Source: Bacillota bacterium (GTDB lineage: Bacteria > Bacteroidota > Bacteroidia > Bacteroidales > Bacteroidaceae). From it: a DNA stretch of 62,645 bases. Shown here in pieces: positions 1 through 7,702 of this stretch. How positions within the stretch are numbered: the first letter of the stretch is position 1; each line of letters begins with the position of its first letter. The stretch is taken from the NCBI GenBank assembly GCA_023664625.1, contig JAMPFD010000015.1:1-62645 (forward strand), written 5' to 3'. The notes beneath the pieces were generated by a model. That model was not told the DNA's origin. It did not search any database and worked only from the letters and a program-made list of their open reading frames with translations. Position numbers and translations under genes: made by a program.

Positions 1-63
1 GGTACAATACCGAACTCTTTATATAACTGGATAATGTTTAACCCGTCCAACTTTTTGGGGTCA
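1..63 (+). mobile_element. 3' end of an IS3-family element (transposase tail plus terminal repeat)
   Basis: Frame 2 gives VQYRTLYITG then TAA at 32-34, resembling the C-terminus of IS3-family OrfB transposases (often ...SPVQYR...). Directly after it, CGTCCAACTTTTTGGGGTCA at 44-63 looks like an IS3/IS150-type terminal inverted repeat. The body of the element lies left of the window. Positions 64-254 are AT-rich and hold no gene I can support. The assignment rests on a short match, so it is moderate. Confidence 0.5.
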
Positions 64-254
64 CTTCACAGAACCACTGCCTTATTTTATGAGTAATTAA
101 TTTGTTGAAAAATTAGAAGGTCTGTTATATTAAAAGTGTTTTTGGGCTTTTTACATGTTTGGTACGGTTTGTATGGCTTTATGTAGATACCATTCATACA
201 ATGGTTGTCGAGCATCTTCTTTTTTAGGACGTTTAGTATTGATTGATTTGAGGA

Positions 255-1634
255 TTAGCCAAACAATATTTTGAGAGCTTCTTCCACTCTGCGGACAGGG
301 TGAATGCTGATATTGAACCGTCTGCAATCCATTCCGGCGGTATTGTATTTTGGAATAATGATGTCGGTGAAGCCAAGTTTCTCAGCTTCAGCAATTCGTT
401 GTTCAATACGGTTCACCGGACGTACTTCGCCTGATAGGCCGACTTCGCCGCACATACACCAGCCTGATTCTATGGGGATGTCGATATTGCTTGATATTAC
501 AGAGGCAAGGACGGAAAGGTCCATCGCCATGTCTGTGACACGCAGACCGCCTGCGATGTTTATGAATACGTCCTTTTGTATCAGTTTGAAACCGACACGT
601 TTTTCGAGTACGGCAAGCAACATATTAAGCCTGCGTTGGTCAAAACCTGTCGCCGAGCGTTGCGGAGTGCCGTATGCTGCAGTAGAGACAAGGGCTTGTG
701 TCTCCACCAGAAACGGGCGCACCCCTTCTATAGCTGCGGAAATGGCAAGGCCGGACATGCCGTCTCTGTCCTGTGTCAGGAGTAGTTCTGACGGATTGCT
801 TACCTGTCTCAGCCCTGTCTGCTGCATTTCATATATGCCAAGTTCCGAGGTTGAGCCAAAGCGGTTCTTTATAGAACGCAGTATGCGGTACATGTGGTGC
901 TGGTCACCTTCAAATTGTATGACAGTATCTACTATATGTTCGAGAATCTTTGGGCCTGCAATGGAGCCGTCTTTTGTAATATGTCCTATGAGAATTATTG
1001 GTGTTCCGCTTGTTTTTGCATATCGTAACAATGCAGCTGAGCATTCTCGTACTTGTGTCAGTGACCCCGGCGAGCTGTCTATGGTATCGGTGGAGATGGT
1101 CTGTATGGAGTCTATTATGACGAGCTCCGGACGGGTGCCGCTCATTATATTGAGAATGTTTTCCAAAGAATTCTCGCAGATTATATCGATGTTCTCGTTA
1201 TTTTCACTGCACATGTTATTGAGCCTTTCAGCACGCATCTTAAGCTGATGTGCACTTTCCTCCCCGCTGACATACAGGATTGGGATATTTCTGATATTCA
1301 GGATAGTCTGCAGTGTCAGTGTAGACTTCCCTATACCGGGTTCTCCTCCAAGGAGTACGATGCTGCCCTTTACCAGTCCGCCTCCGAGAACACGGTTAAA
1401 TTCTCCATCGTGCATGTCAATACGCGGCTCGTCTTTAGTCGTTATTTCCCTAAGCTTATGTGTTTTTGGAAAACTCTTTTGTCCGATTCCTGTGAGTGAG
1501 GTCTTGGCTGGTGTACCTGAAATGCGTATCTCACGGAATGTGTTCCACTGTCCGCAGCTTGGGCATTTGCCAAGCCATTTTGATGATTCCTGTCCGCAAT
1601 TGGAACAGACGTATGCAGTTTTATCTTTTGCCAT
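255..1634 (-). CDS. radA: DNA repair protein RadA/Sms
   Basis: RadA is a RecA-like, Lon-related ATPase that processes recombination intermediates as a branch-migration helicase in the cytoplasm. The 459-aa product is full length. It has the N-terminal zinc finger (Cys10, Cys13, Cys24, Cys27), Walker A GEPGIGKST at 97-105, the RadA-specific KNRFG motif near residue 257 and a C-terminal Lon-protease-like domain. Its ATG shares one base with the stop of the upstream nth gene (TAATG), so the two are probably translationally coupled. It is the last gene of a four-gene minus-strand run. Identification is firm. Confidence 0.97.
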   Translation of the reverse strand: MAKDKTAYVCSNCGQESSKWLGKCPSCGQWNTFREIRISGTPAKTSLTGIGQKSFPKTHKLREITTKDEPRIDMHDGEFNRVLGGGLVKGSIVLLGGEPGIGKSTLTLQTILNIRNIPILYVSGEESAHQLKMRAERLNNMCSENNENIDIICENSLENILNIMSGTRPELVIIDSIQTISTDTIDSSPGSLTQVRECSAALLRYAKTSGTPIILIGHITKDGSIAGPKILEHIVDTVIQFEGDQHHMYRILRSIKNRFGSTSELGIYEMQQTGLRQVSNPSELLLTQDRDGMSGLAISAAIEGVRPFLVETQALVSTAAYGTPQRSATGFDQRRLNMLLAVLEKRVGFKLIQKDVFINIAGGLRVTDMAMDLSVLASVISSNIDIPIESGWCMCGEVGLSGEVRPVNRIEQRIAEAEKLGFTDIIIPKYNTAGMDCRRFNISIHPVRRVEEALKILFG

Positions 1635-2269
1635 TATTTTATTTTAGAAGGGCATAATTCGGATATCGGACATTTCTCGCAGTGCGCTTTCCGTGCCGTG
1701 CATATATATCTGCCATGGAGCAGAAGCCAATGATGGGCACGGGACAACAGTTCTGACGGAATAAGTTTTACCAGTTCGCGCTCCACTTTTTCAGGAGTGT
1801 CAGCTTTTCTTGCCACCAGACCAAGTCTGTGACTTACACGAAAGACATGTGTGTCAACAGGCATCGCAGCCTGATTGAATGCCACGGCAAGCATTACGTT
1901 TGCTGTCTTTCTGCCCACTCCAGGGAGCGTCTGTAGTGCATCGATGTCACTTGGCACCTCTCCGTCAAACTCGTTGATGAGTTTTCTTGCAAGCTGTACG
2001 AGATGTGTGGACTTGGCATTCGGATAACTTACGCTTGAAATGTATTCATAAATATCCTCTGCTTCAGCTTTCGCCATTTCTTGTGGAGTAGGGAAATGTC
2101 TGAACAGTTCAGGTGTAACCTGATTGACACGCTTATCTGTGCATTGTGCACTGAGAACAACTGCGCACAGCAACTGGAATATAGAGCCGAACTCCAGTTC
2201 GGTTGTAATCTCCGGTTGCTGTGCGTGGAAATATTCAAGTATGCGCTCTGTGCGCTCCTTTTTTGTCAT
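1634..2269 (-). CDS. nth: Endonuclease III (DNA glycosylase/AP lyase)
   Basis: Nth removes oxidised pyrimidines and nicks abasic sites in base excision repair. The 211-aa product shows the helix-hairpin-helix LPGVGRKTANVML, whose Lys is the catalytic lysine, the PVDTHVFRVS segment with the catalytic Asp, and the C-terminal 4Fe-4S cluster cysteines (C-x6-C-x2-C-x5-C in the CTARKAHCEKCPISELC region). It overlaps the stop of the OmpH-like gene by one base and radA by one base. Pairing with radA makes a small DNA-repair cassette. No oddities seen. Confidence 0.97.
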   Translation of the reverse strand: MTKKERTERILEYFHAQQPEITTELEFGSIFQLLCAVVLSAQCTDKRVNQVTPELFRHFPTPQEMAKAEAEDIYEYISSVSYPNAKSTHLVQLARKLINEFDGEVPSDIDALQTLPGVGRKTANVMLAVAFNQAAMPVDTHVFRVSHRLGLVARKADTPEKVERELVKLIPSELLSRAHHWLLLHGRYICTARKAHCEKCPISELCPSKIK

Positions 2270-2880
2270 TACTTCTTTTTATTCTCTTTCTTTGTTGCAG
2301 GGGCAGGCTTGTATGCCTTATTAAGCCCTGCTATGATTTCATTTGTTACATCATATGCCTTGTCTGCATAGAGGAGGTTATCTCCGGACTTGGAGAATAT
2401 TATGGAATACTTCTTGTCTTTATTGTACTTCTTCAGATAGTTGGCAATAGAGTCGTGGAGGGCAACGTTATATTTTTCCTGCTCCTGCTGGAACTCAGCA
2501 CCGAGACGCTGCTGGAGAGCCTGAAGGTCTGCATTCTGTTTCTGCAGGCCGGCCTGAATAGCCTCAGCCTGTTCACGTGTATATGCATTCTGCTGAATCT
2601 TCTGCTGGAAATTGTTTGCTGCAGTCTGAAGAGCCTGACCTTTTTGCTGGATGGTAGCCTCTATGTTCTGTCCTTTCTTTGTAAGAATCTGTGTATAATC
2701 CTTACAGAACTGATACTGTGTCATGATGGAGTCAACCTCTACATAAGCTATTTTGAGTTCTGCCGGGGCATTCTGTGCAGGAGCGGCAGCCTCATCTGCA
2801 TTCTTTGACTTGTCACAAGCTGTCAGTGATACAGCAGTGAAGGCAGCTAATGCTGCTGCGCGGAAAATTTTCTTGTTCAT
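2269..2880 (-). CDS. OmpH/Skp-like lipoprotein
   Basis: The 203-aa product has a lipoprotein signal (lipobox LTAC, acylated Cys22) followed by an Ala-rich linker. The rest is a long helical, Gln/Lys-rich segment with the OmpH start 'KIAYVEVDSIMTQY'. OmpH/Skp proteins are periplasmic holdase chaperones for outer-membrane proteins; classical Skp is soluble, whereas Bacteroidetes often encode lipidated paralogues. The C-terminus ends in a Lys-rich tail (KKENKKK). It is coupled to nth by a TAATG overlap, although their functions look unrelated. The family call is good; the precise client is unknown. Confidence 0.8.
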   Translation of the reverse strand: MNKKIFRAAALAAFTAVSLTACDKSKNADEAAAPAQNAPAELKIAYVEVDSIMTQYQFCKDYTQILTKKGQNIEATIQQKGQALQTAANNFQQKIQQNAYTREQAEAIQAGLQKQNADLQALQQRLGAEFQQEQEKYNVALHDSIANYLKKYNKDKKYSIIFSKSGDNLLYADKAYDVTNEIIAGLNKAYKPAPATKKENKKK

Positions 2881-2939
2881 TTTGTTTATATAAAGTTTAT
2901 TGTTTTTCCTGTTTCCTTTTCAGAGTGTTTTTTCGATGT

Positions 2940-3158
2940 CTATTTCTTGTTTCTCACTTTCTTGCTGACACGTGCAGCACGTTCTCTGTCTTCCCTGTCC
3001 TGATCCATTACGCAGCGGATGCCTCTGTCCTTCATTGCCTGTGAGTCATGGATATGTATGGAAGACATCTCACCATTGGGTTTCAGTAAAACCTTTATGC
3101 CTATAAAAGCCAAGCCAATAGTAATAATTAACACCGAAAGTAATAGAGTTTCAATCAT
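2940..3158 (-). CDS. Small single-span membrane protein, unknown function
   Basis: This 72-residue protein has an N-terminal hydrophobic helix (about residues 3-24) and a charged cytoplasmic tail rich in Arg, Asp and Lys. The tail contains IRCVMDQDREDRERAARVSKKVRNKK. I do not recognise a named family. It is the first gene of the run leading to the OmpH-like lipoprotein (59-bp gap) and has a Bacteroidetes -7 box about 40 bp upstream, which supports it as a real gene. The hydrophobic start and conserved spacing suggest a small envelope-associated factor, but no function can be assigned. Confidence 0.65.
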   Translation of the reverse strand: MIETLLLSVLIITIGLAFIGIKVLLKPNGEMSSIHIHDSQAMKDRGIRCVMDQDREDRERAARVSKKVRNKK

Positions 3159-3164
3159 TTTTCG

Positions 3165-3172
3165 TATCTTTG
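3165..3172 (+). promoter_or_regulatory. Bacteroidetes -7 box upstream of pepD
   Basis: TATCTTTG followed by CA fits the TAnnTTTG consensus of the Bacteroidetes primary sigma factor. It lies 75 bp before the pepD ATG. No clear -33 TTTG is visible at the expected distance. Confidence 0.5.
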
Positions 3173-3198
3173 CAACGCATTTCTGAACTATTCAGGTG

Positions 3199-3206
3199 CA
3201 AAATTA
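3199..3206 (-). promoter_or_regulatory. -7 box for the small protein/ompH/nth/radA run
   Basis: On the minus strand the bases read TAATTTTG then CACC, fitting TAnnTTTG, about 40 bp upstream of the ATG at 3158. It is divergent to and overlaps the pepD promoter region. Confidence 0.5.
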
Positions 3207-3246
3207 GTAAAAAAAGTTCATATAACCTTATTAAATATACTAAATA

Positions 3247-4695
3247 ATGACTAAAAATGAATTAAAACCCAAAATCGTGTTTGATGAGTTCGCAAAGATT
3301 AACAGAATTCCGCGTCCTTCAAAGCATGAGGAAAAGATTATAGAGTACCTTAAAGGTGTTGGTGAGGAATTGGGTCTTCCGACAAAAGTCGATGAAGTCG
3401 GAAACGTTGTTATATCAAAGTCTGCCACTCCTGGTTATGAAGACAAGCCTACGGTTATTTTGCAGTCCCATATGGACATGGTCTGTGAGAGTCTTGCCGG
3501 TAAGGAAATTGATTTTGAGAATGATCCGATAGAGACCTTTGTTGACGGAGAATGGCTTAAGGCCGACCGTACTACTCTCGGAGCGGATGACGGTATCGGT
3601 GTGGCAATGGAGCTTGCATTGCTCCGCTCGGAAAACATAGAGCATGGTCCCGTAGAATGCGTGTTTACCCGTGATGAAGAAACGGGGCTTACCGGTGCAA
3701 TGGGCATGAAGGAGGGTTTCATGACCGGTGATTACCTTATCAATCTTGACTCGGAGGATGAAGGGCAGTTTTTCATTTCCTGTGCCGGAGGTATCGGTAC
3801 AACCGCTGTTTTCAAGTATGAAAGAGAGGCAGTGGGGAATGATTACTTCTTTGTCGAGGCAGAGATAAAAGGCTTGCTTGGAGGACATTCCGGTGATGAC
3901 ATAAACAAGAAGCGTGCAAATTCCATTAAACTGATGGCACGTTTCCTTTATCAAGAAATGCAGAAGATGCCGGTCCGCCTTGCCGTCTTTGACGGTGGAA
4001 AGGCTCATAATGCCATACCGCGTGACTGCAAGGCTGTGTTTGCTGTTCCTGTATCAAAGAAAGAGGACGTGAAGGCAGACTGGAACATTTACGCCTCAGA
4101 GGTTGCTGCCGAGTACCACGTTACGGAACCGGGCATAGAGATGCTCATGGGGTCGGCAGAACCACGGGAGGTTATAACTGATGATGTGACCGGACGTATA
4201 GTCAGAGCCTTGCAGGCTGTTGACAACGGTGTCTTTTCCATGTGCCAGGAGGAAGAACTCTCGTGGCTTGTAGAGACATCAAGTAATCTTGCAAGTGTTC
4301 GTACACAATGCAGTGAGATGGAGGTTGTTACGTCTCAGCGTTCTTGTGTGATGAGCCAGCGTGACAATATAGCAGCGGCTGTAAAGGCTTGTTTTGAGCT
4401 TGCGGGCGCAGAAGTGGAGCAGGGCGACGGTTATCCTGCATGGCAGCCACGTGCAAACTCACATCTCGTTGATGTCACAGCGGAAACTTACCGTAAATTG
4501 TTCGATAAGGAACCAAAGATTTTGGGTATCCATGCCGGACTTGAATGTGGTCTGTTTGCAGAACGTTATCCAAACCTTGACATGGTAAGCATGGGGCCGA
4601 CTCTCCGCGGTGTGCACTCTCCTGATGAGAAACTTCATATACCGTCAGTCCAGATGGTTTGGAATCATCTGCTTGAGATACTGAAGAACATCTGA
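3247..4695 (+). CDS. pepD: Aminoacyl-histidine dipeptidase (M20 family)
   Basis: PepD-type enzymes are cytoplasmic di-zinc peptidases that cleave Xaa-His dipeptides such as carnosine. The 482-aa product shows the M20 metal and catalytic motifs: QSHMDMVCES (His and Asp ligands), TLGADDGIGVA (bridging Asp), TRDEETGLTG (catalytic base Glu and ligand Glu), LDSEDEG and the C-terminal GPTLRGVHSPDE with the last His ligand. The lid domain with GGHSGDDI is intact. There is no signal peptide. It stands alone with its own promoter and a strong terminator. Confidence 0.93.
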   Translation: MTKNELKPKIVFDEFAKINRIPRPSKHEEKIIEYLKGVGEELGLPTKVDEVGNVVISKSATPGYEDKPTVILQSHMDMVCESLAGKEIDFENDPIETFVDGEWLKADRTTLGADDGIGVAMELALLRSENIEHGPVECVFTRDEETGLTGAMGMKEGFMTGDYLINLDSEDEGQFFISCAGGIGTTAVFKYEREAVGNDYFFVEAEIKGLLGGHSGDDINKKRANSIKLMARFLYQEMQKMPVRLAVFDGGKAHNAIPRDCKAVFAVPVSKKEDVKADWNIYASEVAAEYHVTEPGIEMLMGSAEPREVITDDVTGRIVRALQAVDNGVFSMCQEEELSWLVETSSNLASVRTQCSEMEVVTSQRSCVMSQRDNIAAAVKACFELAGAEVEQGDGYPAWQPRANSHLVDVTAETYRKLFDKEPKILGIHAGLECGLFAERYPNLDMVSMGPTLRGVHSPDEKLHIPSVQMVWNHLLEILKNI

Positions 4696-4704
4696 TAAAT
4701 AGAT

Positions 4705-4766
4705 GGCGGAGGTGTGTTGATTCTGTGCATTGTGTATAGTTTCAATACCTCCGCCTTTATTATTTT
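4705..4766 (+). terminator. Rho-independent terminator of pepD
   Basis: GGCGGAGGT at 4705-4713 pairs perfectly with ACCTCCGCC at 4747-4755 and is followed by TTTATTATTTT. It begins ten bases after the pepD stop. The loop is long (33 nt), which is unusual but does not spoil the U-tract. Confidence 0.8.
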
Positions 4767-4841
4767 AAAAACTTTATTTTCGTTGCATCTTGCCAAGAAT
4801 CAGGTAAGTGTGAAAGCCGGATTTTCACTAATATCGAATAA

Positions 4842-6305
4842 TTGAAGAGTCATAGAATAATATTGTTACTGTCGCTGATGCTCCTTTGCAGTGTCAGTTC
4901 GTTTGCCTTTAGTCGTCCTAAGCGGGAACTGAGGGCAGTGTGGCTTACTACCATCGGCGGACTTGACTGGCCGCATTCCTACTCACGGTCAGAGCGTAGC
5001 ATGGAGAGGCAGCAGGAAGAATTGAGGAATATTTTGGATAAACTGCAACATGCAAATATCAATACCGTACTGTTGCAGACACGTGTACGTGCCACAAGTA
5101 TATTCCCCACCACAACAGCTTCCGGCAATGAACCTTGGGACGGTTGTCTTTCAGGAATTCCGGGAAAGTTCCCAGGGTACGACGCTCTTGCTTTTGCCGT
5201 TGAGGAATGCCATCGCCGTGGTATGGAATGTCATGCATGGGTGGTGGCAATACCTGTCGGAAAATGGAATGATATAGGCTGCCGCAGTCTGCGTAAGGCG
5301 TTTCCCGGAATTGCGTACAGGATAGGTCAGGAAGGCTACATGCGTCCCGAGGATCCTCGTACGGCACGGTATCTTGCAAGTTATTGTGCTGATATAGCCC
5401 GACGGTACGATGTTGACGGTATAAGTCTGGATTATATCCGTTATCCGGAGGCTCAGGCAAAGCTTCCCCGTGCGGATGTCGGAAGAGCGAATATCACCGG
5501 TATAGTTAAGGCCGTCCATGACTCGGTTAAGGCAATAAAGCCATGGGTGAAGCTCAGTTGTTCCCCTGTTGGTAAGCATGACGACACCAGACGCTTCTGG
5601 AGCCGTGGTTGGAACGCACGTTCCCGTGTGTTGCAGGATGCAAAGAAATGGATGCGCCTTGGGTATATGGACCAAGAGTATCCTATGATGTATTTCCGCG
5701 GAGATAATTTTTACCCGTTTGCCGTCGACTGGATCGAAGGCTGCCATGGAAAGGCTATGGCGCCGGGGCTGGGAGTCTATATGCTCCATCCACGTGAAGG
5801 CAATTGGAGTTTGGAGGATATTACACGTGAACTGTATGTCCTGCGCCGGGAAGGTGCCGGCTTCTGTATGTTCCGTTCTAAATTTTTCACGGATAATGTC
5901 AAGGGTATTTATGATTTTGTCAGCATGAATTTCTGCCGTTATCCGGCCTTGTCTCCTGTCATGTGCGGCTATGAGAAAGACAGTGTTCCTGCGCCGCAGG
6001 CACTTGGTGTGTCAAAGACAGCTAACGGAATGGTTGTAAGCTGGAGTGATTGTGGAAAAGACATGAGGTATAATGTGTATATATCAGACACTTATCCGGT
6101 AGATATCAATGATCCAAAGAACCTCCTGTGCGTGCGCAGACGGGAACTTTCTGTTGTGTTGCCCAAGCCCATGAATGTTTATTTTGCTGTTACGGCAATA
6201 GATCGTTATGGTAATGAGAGCAGCCCGTGCCAACAGCATTGTGTAAAGCTTCCTGAAGAAATCAAGCCTGGATGGTATTGGGTTACACATCCTCTTGGCA
6301 GGTAA
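4842..6305 (+). CDS. Family 10-like glycosyl hydrolase (GHL10/DUF187), secreted
   Basis: The 487-aa product starts at a TTG codon; this start supplies the basic residues needed for the N-terminal signal peptide (residues 1-23, cleavage after SSFA), and no in-frame ATG does the same. The RELRAVWLTT segment and the following TIM-barrel fit the DUF187/GHL10 proteins, which are putative glycoside hydrolases related to GH10. A fibronectin-like module (about 385-470, with 'VSWSDCGKDMRYNVYIS') follows the barrel. Bacteroidetes relatives are periplasmic or outer-membrane enzymes. The substrate cannot be told from sequence. It is monocistronic. Confidence 0.85.
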   Translation: MKSHRIILLLSLMLLCSVSSFAFSRPKRELRAVWLTTIGGLDWPHSYSRSERSMERQQEELRNILDKLQHANINTVLLQTRVRATSIFPTTTASGNEPWDGCLSGIPGKFPGYDALAFAVEECHRRGMECHAWVVAIPVGKWNDIGCRSLRKAFPGIAYRIGQEGYMRPEDPRTARYLASYCADIARRYDVDGISLDYIRYPEAQAKLPRADVGRANITGIVKAVHDSVKAIKPWVKLSCSPVGKHDDTRRFWSRGWNARSRVLQDAKKWMRLGYMDQEYPMMYFRGDNFYPFAVDWIEGCHGKAMAPGLGVYMLHPREGNWSLEDITRELYVLRREGAGFCMFRSKFFTDNVKGIYDFVSMNFCRYPALSPVMCGYEKDSVPAPQALGVSKTANGMVVSWSDCGKDMRYNVYISDTYPVDINDPKNLLCVRRRELSVVLPKPMNVYFAVTAIDRYGNESSPCQQHCVKLPEEIKPGWYWVTHPLGR

Positions 6306-6428
6306 TTAATATAATTCTGTTGATTTGGAACTGCTGTGCATCATTTGTCCTCGTGTTGTAACAATCAATAGAAGCTTGTGCTTTGTAACCGTTTGATTGC
6401 CAATGTGCAATGTCTTGTGATTCAAAAG

Positions 6429-6516
6429 GTGACCTTTTATGTTGCAAAACGTTACCTTTTATGTTGTGAATCGTTGCCTTTTGCAATGCAAAAGGCAACG
6501 ATTTGTTTTATGTATG
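6429..6516 (+). repeat. 22-bp tandem array, copy 1 (GTTACCTTTT family)
   Basis: Three and a half units of 22 bp begin at 6429, 6451, 6473 and 6495. Each starts with a GTTACCTTTT-like core (GTGACC, GTTACC, GTTGCC), and the last is degenerate or inverted (GGCAACG). The array fills part of the 485-bp gap between the glycosidase and the export lipoprotein. The same unit recurs near 19.6, 30.5 and 46.5 kb. The rest of the gap holds the downstream promoter and a small hairpin at 6661-6681. Confidence 0.8.
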
Positions 6517-6737
6517 GTGGTGATATGTATTTTGTCAAATAACTGTCGGATTGTTTTTCGTACCCAAATGATGGTTTTTCTGTTGGATGGTTGATGTTCT
6601 GAATCAATGAGGGAAATACGTATGCCGTAAATAAACAGCAGGCCCTAAACGGTCAAAAAGGATGTTTTCCTGAAAAACATCTTCGTTATGAAATAATTTG
6701 CACAGTTGTTTTCCAACGGTACTTTTCTTATGAAAAG

Positions 6738-6769
6738 TTTGGATGTTATTTCAAAAATTATTATCTTTG
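6738..6769 (+). promoter_or_regulatory. Bacteroidetes promoter for the export lipoprotein gene
   Basis: TTTG at 6738-6741, a 20-bp spacer and TATCTTTG at 6762-6769 form a near-consensus -33/-7 pair. It lies 21 bp before the chosen ATG at 6791. The further upstream in-frame start at 6743 would fall inside the promoter, which supports the later start. Confidence 0.75.
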
Positions 6770-6790
6770 CACAAAATTTATACTCAATAT

Positions 6791-7579
6791 ATGAAAAAGA
6801 TATATTTGCTTTTCTCGTTTGTGGTTGCGGTCGTGATCCTTACGGGTTGTAGTTCGTCCAAAAATGTTGTTTATTTTCAGAATGCCGACGAGGTGAGCCT
6901 CGAAGCATCCCGTATACTCTATGATGCAAAGATAATGCCGAAGGATATGCTGTCAATCTCGGTATATACCACAGATCCGGAAACTTCTGCACCGTTTAAC
7001 CTCTTTGCTTCTGCCGCTCAGGGGGCCACGGGCGGCAGCAATACAAAAGCGAATACCTATCTTGTTGACAATGACGGCTGTATTGATTTTCCGGTACTGG
7101 GACGGCTTCATGTCTTGGGAATGACGAAGAACCAGTGTCAGAATATGATAGCTGAAAAGATGAAGCCTTATCTCTCTGTTGATGAGACGCCGATAATCAC
7201 GGTGGAAATGTCCAGCTATCGTGTGACAGTACTTGGAGAAGTCGCAAGCCCGAAGGTTGTTCCTGTCACAACTGAGAAGATGAGCATCCTTGAGGCTCTT
7301 GCCGTTGCAGGTGACCTGACTATTTACGGCAAGCGTGACAATATATTGCTGATAAGGGAAGATGCTGCGGGCAAGAAGACAATGCACCGTCTTGACATTA
7401 CGGATGCCAATCTTATCAATTCACCTTATTTTTATATTCAGCAGAACGATGTCATTTACGTAGAACCAAACAAGGTAAAGGCAAGAAACTCAGCGATAAG
7501 TACTTCCACTACGATATGGCTGACTCTTGTTTCATCATTGGTTTCCATAGCATCATTGGTAGTAAGTATAGCAAAATAA
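6791..7579 (+). CDS. Wza/BexD-type polysaccharide export lipoprotein
   Basis: Starting at the ATG at 6791 the product has 262 residues with a classical lipoprotein signal (MKKIYLLFSF..., lipobox LTGC). A polysaccharide biosynthesis/export (Poly_export) domain follows, then an SLBB-type segment (VTVLGEVASPKVVPV), and the C-terminus is a hydrophobic helix. Such proteins form the outer-membrane channel for capsule or exopolysaccharide. Here it is alone: no Wzc-type kinase or glycosyltransferase gene lies nearby. The upstream extension to 6743 lacks a signal and overlaps the promoter. Confidence 0.88.
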   Translation: MKKIYLLFSFVVAVVILTGCSSSKNVVYFQNADEVSLEASRILYDAKIMPKDMLSISVYTTDPETSAPFNLFASAAQGATGGSNTKANTYLVDNDGCIDFPVLGRLHVLGMTKNQCQNMIAEKMKPYLSVDETPIITVEMSSYRVTVLGEVASPKVVPVTTEKMSILEALAVAGDLTIYGKRDNILLIREDAAGKKTMHRLDITDANLINSPYFYIQQNDVIYVEPNKVKARNSAISTSTTIWLTLVSSLVSIASLVVSIAK

Positions 7580-7584
7580 CAGAT

Positions 7585-7620
7585 AAAGAGATATGGGACG
7601 TGCCTGTATCTCTTTAATTT
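7585..7620 (+). terminator. Terminator after the export lipoprotein gene
   Basis: AAAGAGATA at 7585-7593 pairs with TATCTCTTT at 7607-7615, followed by AATTT. It starts 5 bases after the stop codon. The stem is A/T-rich and so of moderate strength. Confidence 0.55.
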
Positions 7621-7702
7621 CATAGATGTGCTTTTTTCTCCGGAATGTCTGCTGAAAGATTTTTGAGAAAGAAAAGAGCAGATTGCAACAAAACAGAACA
7701 TC

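Noticed and set aside
304..1248. 314-aa open frame on the + strand
   Set aside because: Antisense to radA; rich in Ser, Arg and Pro with no recognisable domain.
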